This document shows, piece by piece, positions 1 through 7,115 of a stretch of 64,000 nucleotides of DNA. The stretch covers positions 4,021,001 to 4,085,000 of the forward strand of contig NC_011894.1 in the NCBI RefSeq assembly GCF_000022085.1, in the 5' to 3' direction. How positions within the stretch are numbered: position 1 is the first letter of the stretch; every line of letters starts with the position of its first letter. The notes beneath the pieces are model-generated. The model saw only the letters and a list, made by a program, of their open reading frames with translations. It had not been told where the DNA came from and searched no databases. Origin of the DNA: Methylobacterium nodulans ORS 2060 (GTDB lineage: Bacteria; Pseudomonadota; Alphaproteobacteria; Rhizobiales; Beijerinckiaceae). The position numbers and the translations under genes are program-made.

Positions 1-660
1 ATCCTCGACGAGGCGGGAGACAACCTCAGCACGTTCTCGGCCTTCACTGCCGTGCCGAACCAAGGCTTCGGCTTGGTTCTGGAGCCTTTATGGAGCGGTA
101 GGAAGCAGAGAGGTGAACACTATCTTGGCCTTTTATCCCGCCTGGAGGGGGCGACCGTCCTGGTCAAGAGCTGGGTCGTCTACAGGGACATCTATGATGC
201 AAGTTCCGATGCTGCTTGGCCGGACGGACAGGGCTATCGGATGGACGCCCACAACATTGCAAGACTGACGCCGGAGGTGATCGACGTTACCGTGGAGTGC
301 GCCCGGCGCTCGCCGTCGGAAAAGAACTGCATCATGCTGCACGACTTTCGTGGCGCGGCCGCACGTGTTCCTACGGAAGCGACCGCGTTTCCATTCCGGT
401 TCAACCACTTCAACATGCAGATTGTCGCTCGATGGGAGCCCGGCCGATCGGACGAGGAGGCCAAGGGCAGGCAATGGATCGAGCACATCAGGGCGGTGTT
501 GAATCCCTTGAGCACGCGTGGGGGTTACCCGAGTGTACTGGGTCTCGACAGCCACGATCGAGCCAGGGCGTTCTATGGCGAGGCCATCGAGGCTTTGACC
601 GTGATCAAGCGCAAGTACGATCTCGAAAACCGTTTCTCGGCAGATTTCGGTCTGTTCTGA
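1..660 (+). CDS. FAD-binding oxidoreductase, BBE domain (5' truncated by window edge)
   Basis: The reading frame is already open at base 1, so this is the C-terminal part of a longer protein. The visible portion ends with the pattern seen in berberine-bridge-enzyme (BBE) domains: a YPSVLGLD segment, then ARAFYGEAIEALTVIKRKYD and a final asparagine-phenylalanine-rich tail. In this family the BBE region packs against the FAD domain of flavoprotein oxidases acting on alcohols or sugars. The FAD-binding half and any covalent flavin site lie outside the window, so the substrate cannot be given. A MmcQ/YjbR gene follows 100 bp later on the same strand. Confidence 0.75.
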   Translation: MLDEAGDNLSTFSAFTAVPNQGFGLVLEPLWSGRKQRGEHYLGLLSRLEGATVLVKSWVVYRDIYDASSDAAWPDGQGYRMDAHNIARLTPEVIDVTVECARRSPSEKNCIMLHDFRGAAARVPTEATAFPFRFNHFNMQIVARWEPGRSDEEAKGRQWIEHIRAVLNPLSTRGGYPSVLGLDSHDRARAFYGEAIEALTVIKRKYDLENRFSADFGLF

Positions 661-762
661 ACCAGGGAGTAACCGCTTGTCAGAGGCGAGCTGGCTACCG
701 GGTCGAAGCAGGCTTTGAAGGGGCCTGTTCCCTGACAGCCGATCAGCAGGAAAGCAGAGCTT

Positions 763-1146
763 ATGACGAAGACGAGCGAATTGTCCGGCAAGGACGTTCA
801 GGGTGTTGCGACGCGTGTTGCGAACGGTTTGCCGGACGTGACGCAGACCCAAGCCTTTGGTCCGGGCTACGAGGTGTTCAAGGTGCGGGGCAAGGTCTTC
901 GCCATGACCACCGAGGTGCTAGGTGAAAAGATCCTGACTGTGAAGTGTGATCCAGACCGAGCACAAATGCTCTGCGACACGCATGAGAGCATCAACCCAG
1001 GCTACCACATGAACAAGCGTCACTGGATCTCGCTCGGCGGCGGGCCAAAGATTGATCGCGAGCTAGTCGAAGATTTGGTGAGGTCCGCATACGAACTCGT
1101 CGTGGAGAGCTTACCGAAGGCCGATCGACCGAAGCGAGCGGAGTGA
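763..1146 (+). CDS. MmcQ/YjbR family DNA-binding-like protein
   Basis: The 127-residue product has the compact fold signature of the MmcQ/YjbR family: an early FGPGYEVFKVRGKVFAM strand pair, a KCDP segment, and a NKRHWISL block followed by a C-terminal helix beginning ELVEDLVRSAY. Family members resemble the CyaY fold or DNA-binding double-wing proteins and have no firmly established enzymatic role. The length is normal for the family. A purine-rich stretch (cagcaggaaagcagagctt) precedes the ATG. It follows the flavoprotein oxidase fragment on the same strand and may be cotranscribed with it. The function is unknown. Confidence 0.8.
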   Translation: MTKTSELSGKDVQGVATRVANGLPDVTQTQAFGPGYEVFKVRGKVFAMTTEVLGEKILTVKCDPDRAQMLCDTHESINPGYHMNKRHWISLGGGPKIDRELVEDLVRSAYELVVESLPKADRPKRAE

Positions 1147-1691
1147 TCCCGCCGCGCCATCGTTTAGCGGGCCATAAGGTATAGAAGTTCTAATGCGGCA
1201 TCCGATCAGTTTGCATCATATCCGGCGGCGGAGATGTAGGTGCGGCACTCGGTTGGGTGGAGGCGAGCTAGCATCTGTCCGCTTCTGCATCATGAGCGGA
1301 CCTCTGGCGCGCAAGGTTGCAGGTCCGGAAATGTGAAGGTTTTCGGATGGCGGCCCTGATGCGAGAGTTGGGCACGGACTGAGGGCCGGCGTTCGAAAAT
1401 CTTCAGGGGAGGAAGCCGCGGGGGCGCCGCGACGCTGAAGGTGGTGCGCGCGCTATGGGGATTTTAGGGCGCAGCGGTTGCGATGGCGCTCGTTCATGGC
1501 GCTGACCGGGCGCGATCCCAGGGCGCAGGTCGGCCTTCGTGACCGTGCATCGCGGTCGCGACGAGGGCTGCGGACGGTGTTGGACGGGGCAACCTGATCG
1601 AGAACGAGCATCCCGGCGCGAGCGAACCCGAGGCGGGCCGGTGATCCCGCGGTCTCTCGACTGGCGGTCGTGATCAGGCTCGGGGCTGCGC
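1147..1691. other. Gene-free stretch, probably IS91 flank
   Basis: I see no convincing gene on either strand. It lies immediately downstream of a minus-strand IS91 transposase remnant and may be the non-coding end of that element. No terminal repeat could be fixed by eye. Confidence 0.4.
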
Positions 1692-2150
1692 TCATGACGT
1701 GTTGATCCGAACGGCGCTTGGGCGCAGCTTCGGGACCTCGCCCCGGCGAAAGTGCTCGATGACGAGGAGGCGTCCGCCGCAGCACGGGCAGGCCGGTCCC
1801 GTAGGTGGGCCGGTCATGGCGGCGGGTTCGGGCTTGGCCGCGCACGGAGCCTGCATCGGCTCGAGCAGGCTCCTGATCCGAGTGATGTTGGCAGCCCGCG
1901 TGCCGCTGGCGAACAGGCCGTCGTGGCGGATGCGGTGGAAGCCGTCAGGCAGCACGTGGAGCAGGAAGCGGCGGATGAACTCATCCGGGGCCAGCGTCAT
2001 GGTCTTGATCCACTCGCGACCCTTCGCGCCATCCCGAACCCGGTAGTCCTTCCAGCGGAACGTGACGCCGCGCTCGTCGAGCGAGATCAGCCGGCTGTTG
2101 GCGATGGCGACCCGGTGGGTGTAGCGCGACAGGTAGTTGTTTGGTCGCGG
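1692..2150 (-). pseudogene. IS91-family transposase, C-terminal remnant
   Basis: The minus strand reads NNYLSRYTHRVAIANSRL, then WKDYR, then EFIRRFLLHVLPDGFHRIRHDG, which is the conserved C-terminal third of IS91-type (Y2 rolling-circle) transposases. It ends with a CPCCGG zinc-type motif. The N-terminal zinc finger and the catalytic region are absent. Upstream of about 2150 the frame continues into unrelated sequence, so the gene is truncated. It is a dead element that marks this segment as a site of past insertions. Confidence 0.75.
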
Positions 2151-2420
2151 AACATTGTTGGGCTCAGGTGCGTTGGGCAATTGAGGAGCAGGCCTGGCGC
2201 TTCGAGCCCTCACGGCGCTCCTCCTCCAGGTGGGCGCGCTGATGCTCGCAATCCATCCCAATGCCCGCACCACCCCAGCCGTGCGCGCTAAAATCGCCCG
2301 CTCGACCGAACCTTCCGGCGTTGTCAGGCGACACGGCAAACTAACCCCCTGACGCCATGAGGAGCTGACCCCCTCGATGAGCGAGGAGGTCGGCATGATG
2401 AACGAGGAGGATCACCGGAC

Positions 2421-2555
2421 ATGGTGCTGCGCGAGCGCCTGGAGGCGAAACCTGAGCTGGCCAAGCCTGCCACCAAGCCGCCTGACCCAAACGCACTCCC
2501 GAAAGCGCTCAAGGTTGTTGCGGCTGCCAAGGAGGTTTCGCATTCAGACAACTAG
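2421..2555 (+). CDS. Possible 44-residue protein
   Basis: An ATG preceded by a GGAGG-containing sequence (aacgaggaggatcaccggac) opens a 44-codon frame rich in Ala, Lys and Pro, beginning MVLRERLEAKPELAKP. It ends at TAG, overlapping the end of the convergent minus-strand gene by four bases. No homologous family is recognised. The good ribosome-binding site argues for a gene, while the short length and low-complexity composition argue against it. It may also be the first codons of a truncated mobile-element protein. Confidence 0.25.
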   Translation: MVLRERLEAKPELAKPATKPPDPNALPKALKVVAAAKEVSHSDN

Positions 2556-2794
2556 TCTGCGTTTTTCCAGCGGATGCGGTGTGCCTCGCACTGGTAGCGC
2601 TCGAACGGCAGCAGCTCGCGCGTGATGAGGCCTTCCGCCTCCAGCTCGTGCACGGCCTGCCGCTCGGCCGGGTCGGCCCATTCCTCTTGAATGAGCGTGC
2701 GCCCTGCGCGCAGGCCCTTGATCATCTCTTGCTTCGTTATGGGCGAGTCCTCCGATTGCGCGTTTCGCGGATAAGGCGGGCCTTTCCTCCGCAC
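2552..2794 (-). CDS. Small hypothetical protein (80 aa)
   Basis: This frame begins at a GTG immediately after the TGA of the upstream small gene, suggesting translational coupling. An alternative ATG start gives a 57-residue product (MIKGLRAGRTLIQEEW...). The sequence QAVHELEAEGLITRELLPFERYQCEAHRIRW resembles the end of a small winged-helix or helix-strand unit, but I cannot assign a family. It is the last gene of a run of five tightly spaced minus-strand small genes (3580 down to 2552), and its codon usage matches theirs. Confidence 0.5.
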   Translation of the reverse strand: MRRKGPPYPRNAQSEDSPITKQEMIKGLRAGRTLIQEEWADPAERQAVHELEAEGLITRELLPFERYQCEAHRIRWKNAD

Positions 2795-3028
2795 TCAGGC
2801 GTTCAGCGCCAGCCAGAGGCGCTGTGTTATGGTCATCTTGAGGAGGATCTCGCCGAGTGCGTAGCCTTCCTCGTCGCCCCGCTCTCGCGCGAAGTCTTGA
2901 CCCTGGCGCACATGGGCGTCTGTGAGGTTAATGTCATCTAAGACGACGTGTAGTGCGCCCCATGAGGGTTCTCGCGCGTGATAGGACCGAAATCTATCGA
3001 GCACGTCGGGGATGGTTGGCCTGTCCAT
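2795..3028 (-). CDS. Small hypothetical protein (77 aa)
   Basis: The start was set at the ATG at 3028 because AAAGGA lies seven bases upstream and because the longer frame is Arg/Pro-rich shadow sequence. The product begins MDRPTIPDVLDRFRSYH, has a balanced soluble composition and probably folds as helices: it contains DINLTDAHVRQGQDFARERG and ends MTITQRLWLALNA. No family is recognised. Its stop touches the start of the next small gene, and a 56-residue gene ends 16 bases upstream, so it is probably part of a polycistronic unit. Confidence 0.6.
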   Translation of the reverse strand: MDRPTIPDVLDRFRSYHAREPSWGALHVVLDDINLTDAHVRQGQDFARERGDEEGYALGEILLKMTITQRLWLALNA

Positions 3029-3044
3029 GCTGTGTCCTTTCGGG

Positions 3045-3215
3045 TCAGTGAGCGGTCGGCGCGTCGAGGGCGGCCACGCCGGCCGGCGTGATCGCGTAGA
3101 CCGGCCCGTCATCCCCGGGTGCCGGCGACACCAGGCCGCGATCCTTCAAGTTGAGGAACAAGAGATGGGCGGCCATGGGCTGATCGTCTCGCTCATCGCT
3201 AAGTCCTTCATCCAT
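3045..3215 (-). CDS. Small winged-helix-like protein (56 aa)
   Basis: This 56-residue frame contains MAAHLLFLNLKDRGLVSP followed by a Gly/Asp turn and VYAITPAGVAALDA. That order, a recognition-type helix, a short wing and YAITPAG, is typical of the C-terminal half of small winged-helix proteins (PadR/MarR-like). It is too short for a complete DNA-binding domain. The start could be 3215 or the internal ATG at codon 14, and neither has a strong ribosome-binding site. It sits inside the small-gene run, 16 bases before the next start. Confidence 0.5.
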   Translation of the reverse strand: MDEGLSDERDDQPMAAHLLFLNLKDRGLVSPAPGDDGPVYAITPAGVAALDAPTAH

Positions 3216-3251
3216 ACTAATCCAGCCGTCTCATTCACGCTGATCAGGGGA

Positions 3252-3452
3252 TTAGGTTTTCGGCTGGGGAAGGTGTGGAAAGTGAGCCACGCGGACCGCA
3301 TTGCGATGCCAGCGCGCATAGATTTCGCACCACTCCGCGTTGGGATACAGCAACGACTGTGGGGCGGAGTTGATCAGTTGGCGCAAACGACTGTTCTCGT
3401 CCTCCAGACGCGCCATATCCGCTTGAACTGATTGTTTGTCCGTCATCCTCAT
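3252..3452 (-). CDS. Small hypothetical protein with coiled-coil start (66 aa)
   Basis: The product begins MRMTDKQSVQADMARLEDENSRLRQLI, a heptad-like pattern that predicts a short coiled coil. A tryptophan-rich second half follows, with EWCEIYARWHRNAVRVAHF. The start ATG overlaps the stop of the upstream 43-residue membrane protein gene (ATGA), which strongly suggests coupled translation. No known family is recognised. Length and composition fit the small proteins found in accessory regions of methylobacteria-like genomes. Confidence 0.6.
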   Translation of the reverse strand: MRMTDKQSVQADMARLEDENSRLRQLINSAPQSLLYPNAEWCEIYARWHRNAVRVAHFPHLPQPKT

Positions 3453-3580
3453 CTCCTTGATTGGTTGTGTTCCCCTTGGCCGGATCGCGTAGCTGCTTCC
3501 ACCGCTCGCGCGATGCGGCTCAACTCAAGGCCGATACAGAACAAAATCCCGGCAATGCCGGCGAGCAGGAGGTCCGTCAT
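3449..3580 (-). CDS. Small single-pass membrane protein (43 aa)
   Basis: The 43-codon frame starts at an ATG preceded by GGAGAAAACT, a good ribosome-binding site. The N-terminus MTDLLLAGIAGILFCIGLEL is one hydrophobic helix long enough to cross the membrane. It is followed by the basic stretch SRIARAVEAATRSG, so the C-terminus is probably cytoplasmic. The stop codon overlaps the start of the next gene by four bases. No family is recognised. It appears to be the first clear member of the small-gene run. Confidence 0.55.
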   Translation of the reverse strand: MTDLLLAGIAGILFCIGLELSRIARAVEAATRSGQGEHNQSRR

Positions 3581-3623
3581 AGTTTTCTCCAGTTGGAATG
3601 CTCATGCCTCCGCCCTGTCCGTG

Positions 3624-3926
3624 CTACGGAAGCCACTCGTCCAAAACCTTGGCGGCCTCTCGGTCGCGCTCACTGACGTCCGTACCCACGTCGGCGCGGG
3701 CGGTGGGCCCCTGCGGCGGTCGCGATGGGCCTGTCGCAAACGCGGATAGGCCACGTTCACGGGTCGTTAGGCATACCCGCCCAGCTTGCCGCCTCCGCCA
3801 GCTTGCCGCCTCCGCTCGGAGCCGGCCCATGATCCTGAACGCCCTTTCCCTCAAGCTGAAGAGACAGGCCCGTGGAGCCTTCAAGGACCGGCACTGCTTT
3901 GAAGGGTTTCTGGATGAAGCGTTCAC
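3624..3926 (-). CDS. Doubtful 100-aa protein downstream of an orphan nif promoter
   Basis: A GTG start lies six bases after AGGAG (aggagtacaccgtg), the best ribosome-binding site nearby, but the predicted product is Arg/Ser-rich and unlike a folded domain until its last 25 residues (TDVSERDREAAKVLDEWLP). In the overlapping frame the same DNA reads HRERFIQKPFK, which resembles the KPF end of a receiver domain, so this may be a gene fragment with a frameshift. A 16-bp unit is tandemly repeated near 3790-3820. It starts about 65 bp after the displaced sigma-54 box at 3991-4005. Confidence 0.25.
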   Translation of the reverse strand: MNASSRNPSKQCRSLKAPRACLFSLRERAFRIMGRLRAEAASWRRRQAGRVCLTTRERGLSAFATGPSRPPQGPTARADVGTDVSERDREAAKVLDEWLP

Positions 3927-3962
3927 GGTGTACTCCTGAACTCGGGTTAGGCTTGGTTGGTG

Positions 3963-4652
3963 GCGGCCTCCGCCGCTGCCGGACCTCTGCGCAAGCGAGG
4001 TGCCAAATGCTTCTGGAGTAGTTTTGCTATTGAGATCAGTCCGTTAGTGGAACCGCCGGTGATTGGCGGAAACTTCACTCAGCTGTCGGGAATCTGACAA
4101 TGTCCGACAGCGGCGGGGCAGGAGGGAGATGACCTCGACTTTCGCGTGAGGTCATTGGCGTGCGGCTGCGGCAACGGCCGAGGGGAGGGGGCGGGATCCG
4201 GATCTGACGCGGAACATCCCTCACCCGCACGGACTTGCGCCTTCACACGTCGCTGTGTGCGCATCGCCTCGCTCCGCGTGCGGACAGAGGGCTCAGCCGA
4301 GCTTGTCGTCGCGATGGGGTATGGCGAGGGCCGCGCCCGCACGGCCGAGGCGAAACCTCACCAGCAAGGGCCGCGCCAGCTGCGACGCAGCGCGCCGTGT
4401 CGGGTGAAGCCCCCGGCAGGTCGCTCGGCCTGCACGGCCTCGATCACGACCTTCACGTCGGCCGGAGCGGCCCCTCAAGGCGCGGAGGTCACGAGGATGT
4501 CCGCGCCCGCCGCGTAGAGGCCGCGGCGTTCGCGACGGTCACGCCACAGGCCGCCGCGATCCGCGGCCCGCCGCCCCTGGCGCCATGGCCAGGGCCTGCA
4601 CGGCGGTGCCCGTCTCCGGCGCGCACTTCTCGCTTTGCAGGATGGCGGGCCG
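3963..4652. repeat. Displaced copy of the nifH upstream region (copy 1 of 3)
   Basis: This segment matches 55653-56342 almost base for base and, over its left two thirds, 52035-52500. It includes the NifA upstream activator site, the sigma-54 box and the decayed 3' part of a modD-like gene. The nifH start codon is not included. The left edge falls near 3963 and the right edge at 4652, where copy 1 and copy 3 diverge. It was probably moved here by recombination with the nif region, and it now sits between a small-gene run and transposase scrap. Confidence 0.9.
3991..4099 (-). promoter_or_regulatory. Orphan NifA/sigma-54 promoter
   Basis: On the minus strand a perfect sigma-54 box, TGGCACCTCGCTTGC, occupies 3991-4005 and a NifA upstream activator site, TGTCAGATTCCCGACA (TGT-N10-ACA), occupies 4084-4099, about 80 bp upstream. 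Both are identical to those before nifH. Transcription would run leftwards into 3926-2552, which holds no recognised nitrogen-fixation gene. Confidence 0.8.
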
Positions 4653-4751
4653 CCGCCTCGCCCTGCATGGTGGGATTGCTTTTCAGCTGTGTAGCTTGGG
4701 GCCAAACGGGACCGGCTCAACATGCCTGTGGCGCGGACCCGACAAACCCGA

Positions 4752-4964
4752 CGGACGCTGTCGGATGGCGTTGCCGAGGGCCCGCGGGCTCTCCGTCAGC
4801 GGCACGAGGTCGGTCGTGATCACGCCGGCCTTGCTGTAGCGCCAGGGCGCCCCGACTGGATCACGGCACGTGCGTTCTACCCCGAGCCGGGCAGCCTTGA
4901 TCAGCGCCAGCGTGTCGTTCGTGGCTTCCGGCAGATGCACCACCGTCGACACCGAGCGCATCGG
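4752..4964 (-). pseudogene. umuC (Y-family polymerase) C-terminal fragment
   Basis: The minus strand reads NDTLALIKAARLGVERTC, then WRYSKAGVITTDLVP, matching the C-terminal 'little finger' region of UmuC-type DNA polymerase V subunits, where YxKAGVxxxDL is conserved. The catalytic palm and fingers are missing and both ends run into unrelated sequence. It is a stray fragment between the displaced nif promoter repeat and a transposase tail, further evidence that this stretch was assembled by recombination. Confidence 0.55.
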
Positions 4965-5015
4965 GTCGCCCCGGTCCCGCCCGGCGGCACCCGGGACGGC
5001 CAGTTCCTGCCGTGC

Positions 5016-5186
5016 GGGATCAGGTGGGTGGTCGAGCGGTTGTTCGCCTGGTTGAGCCGCTACCGCCAGCTCAACACCGTGTACGACCGCCAGCCGGATC
5101 TCTTCGCGGCGCACATCTGGATTGCCATGATCTCCATCATCTCACGACAGATGTTCGCTCATGCCCAGGCGCAGCAAGTAGTTTAA
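5016..5186 (+). pseudogene. IS5-family transposase, C-terminal remnant
   Basis: The plus strand reads GIRWVVERLFAWLSRYRQLN followed by TVYDR and IAMISIISR, the standard end of IS5-family DDE transposases, including the VERxFxWLxRYRxL block that carries the last catalytic glutamate. Upstream sequence in the same frame is not transposase-like, so only the tail survives. Confidence 0.75.
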
Positions 5187-5201
5187 TTGCGTACAGCTTC
5201 T

Positions 5202-5327
5202 TACAGCATTTTCAGCTTAATCCTGATCGCGTCTCGCAAGGTGAGGCCGCGGGCGCGCCGGCAGGCTGCGACGGGTGCAGCCCAGGAAACGATCAAGGCT
5301 GACCCGGATTTCACTGAAAATGCTCTA
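5202..5327. mobile_element. IS630/Tc1-like miniature element (MITE)
   Basis: The ends are imperfect inverted repeats: TACAGCATTTTCAG at the left and, read from the right, TAGAGCATTTTCAG. Both start with TA, and similarity extends further inward (AATCC.G.TC). The 126-bp element has no coding capacity. TA-flanked GAGCATTTTC ends are typical of IS630-derived miniature elements. It separates transposase scrap from the first MocR gene. Confidence 0.55.
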
Positions 5328-5392
5328 GTCATCCGACAACGGACACTCGACAATCACGGTCCTTGGCGCCTCTTCACTGCCCGTTCTCCACT

Positions 5393-6784
5393 TCATGCGA
5401 CAGAGAAGACGCTCAGAGGTGGCCGAGCAAGGATCTCGCTGAGGATGGAGAGGGCATCGGACAGCTCGCTCAGATCGTCCGGCGCACCTAGGCAGACGCG
5501 AACGGCACCCGGATCGTCGTCATCGACAGTGGAGGCGGTTGGAGGCGTGACGAGGATGCCCTGTCCGCGTGCCGCCGATGTGAAACGCGATGCGGACCAT
5601 TCCTGCGGCAAGGGCAGCCAGGCGTAGAAGGGCGGATGCTCCAGCTTGTCCGCATATGGAAAGAACTTCGCAAAGAGGCGATACCGCTCGGTTGCCTGCC
5701 GCCTCCGCTCACGAATCAGCTCATCGAGCTTGCCGCTCTCGATGAGACGAACTGCAAGGTCACTCAAGATGGGCGCAGCGAACCACGACGAGGCGTGGAC
5801 AAATATTTCAGCCCGATCCCTGAAAGCCGGAGGAACCGAGAGAGTCCCGAGCCGGAAACCTGGCGCGACACACTTCGAGTAGGACGTCGTATAGAAGCTT
5901 CTTTCGGGAAGAAGCGCGGCTATCGGGCGGGGCCTTTCAGGATAGAAGAAACTGTAGACGTCGTCCTCGATAATGAGGAGGTCCAGTTTTTCGGCCAGTT
6001 CGGCGATGCGCTTTCGCCGCCGAAGGCTCATCGTCCGCGCTGTCGGACTCTGCAGGGTTGGCATGGAGTAATAGACGCGGGCACCCGAATCCCGGCACGC
6101 TGCCTCTAAGGCGTCAGGATCGGTGCCTTCATCGTCGAGGTCGACGGGCACGAGCGTGAGCGAGTTCGCGACTGCGATCGCCTTGAAGCCCGAATAGGTG
6201 AGCCGATCGACAAGGATTTTGTCGCCGGGCTGTGCAACGAGACGCACAGCGATGTCGAGGGCATGCTGGGCGCCGTTGCACAGGAACAGCAGCGCGGGAT
6301 CAACGCTGAACGCATCATCGGAAATGGAGCGGGCCATGACTTCGCGATGACGCCCGATGCCTGAATGAGGATGAAAATCGAGCAGTGGCGCCAGTTCTCG
6401 CGGACGGTAGACATCGCTCAGGAGCCCCGAGAGAAACTCCGCCTCACGGCCATGAGCCGGCACGTTGAGGGCCATGTTGACGGCTTGTCGCGCGACCGCG
6501 CCGGCCGCGCCGGCCGGTGCGCGTCTGCGCACGAAAGTCCCTTGCCCGACATGGCTGCTGACGATGCCGCGTTGCTCCGCCTCTTGATACGCCTTGCTGA
6601 CGGTACCGACTGACAATCCGAGTTGCACAGCCAGCTCACGATGCGGCGGGAGGCGCGAGCCGTCGACGAGACGGTTCTCCGCCACGTCCTGCTCAAGTGC
6701 ATTTACCAGAGCAAGGTAGCGCGGACCTTCCGACGACAGCTCCCGGGGCAGCCAGCCGAAAAACTTGGTCTTCTCCGAGGCCAT
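5393..6784 (-). CDS. MocR-type PLP-dependent transcriptional regulator (copy 1)
   Basis: Residues 1-75 form a GntR-type winged helix (SRLPPHRELAVQLGLSVGTV, then a SKAYQEAEQRGIV recognition region). The rest is a fold-type I aminotransferase domain with the PLP-lysine motif SYSKCVAPGFRLG. MocR proteins bind PLP and an amino-acid-like effector and usually control an adjacent operon. I placed the start at 6784 because AGGGAAG lies eight bases upstream, rather than at an upstream in-frame ATG. A paralogue at 19962-21356 ends a second, similar catabolic cluster. Here it probably senses a proline or pyrroline metabolite, which is inference from context. Confidence 0.9.
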   Translation of the reverse strand: MASEKTKFFGWLPRELSSEGPRYLALVNALEQDVAENRLVDGSRLPPHRELAVQLGLSVGTVSKAYQEAEQRGIVSSHVGQGTFVRRRAPAGAAGAVARQAVNMALNVPAHGREAEFLSGLLSDVYRPRELAPLLDFHPHSGIGRHREVMARSISDDAFSVDPALLFLCNGAQHALDIAVRLVAQPGDKILVDRLTYSGFKAIAVANSLTLVPVDLDDEGTDPDALEAACRDSGARVYYSMPTLQSPTARTMSLRRRKRIAELAEKLDLLIIEDDVYSFFYPERPRPIAALLPERSFYTTSYSKCVAPGFRLGTLSVPPAFRDRAEIFVHASSWFAAPILSDLAVRLIESGKLDELIRERRRQATERYRLFAKFFPYADKLEHPPFYAWLPLPQEWSASRFTSAARGQGILVTPPTASTVDDDDPGAVRVCLGAPDDLSELSDALSILSEILARPPLSVFSVA

Positions 6785-7115
6785 AAAGCAATCTTCCCTG
6801 CGCTGATCTATCAACCGTAATTCCAGCTTTGGCGACCACGTGTGACCAATGTATAAGCTCTCCGTCCTTACGGGTTCGGGCAGGTAGCATCAATGGCGGG
6901 GCTGAGCCAATCGCTCTCCATGATGTCTGGCATACACAGCTTCACCCCTCGAGCGCAGGAGGAACGCGGCAGCAAGATCCGAAATTGTCATTGACCGGGC
7001 CTGATGCAAGATGGGGCGGCCCCATGAATGTACCAGGTCAAAGCGTCGGAGGTGAAGCGCTTGTTCAACCGTTTCGACGGAGATCTGCGCGGCCACCCCG
7101 CACTTGCCCCCAGAC
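6785..7115. other. Gene-free stretch between MocR and FAD dehydrogenase genes
   Basis: No credible gene is seen on either strand. In the second cluster the corresponding interval holds the substrate-binding protein gene, so this gap may be what remains after its loss, although no residual similarity is obvious. Confidence 0.35.

Noticed and set aside
133..852. Long minus-strand frame opposite the FAD oxidase fragment and the start of the MmcQ gene
   Set aside because: Its sequence is Arg/Pro/Leu-rich without domain motifs and lies antisense to two clear genes; it is a by-product of high GC content.
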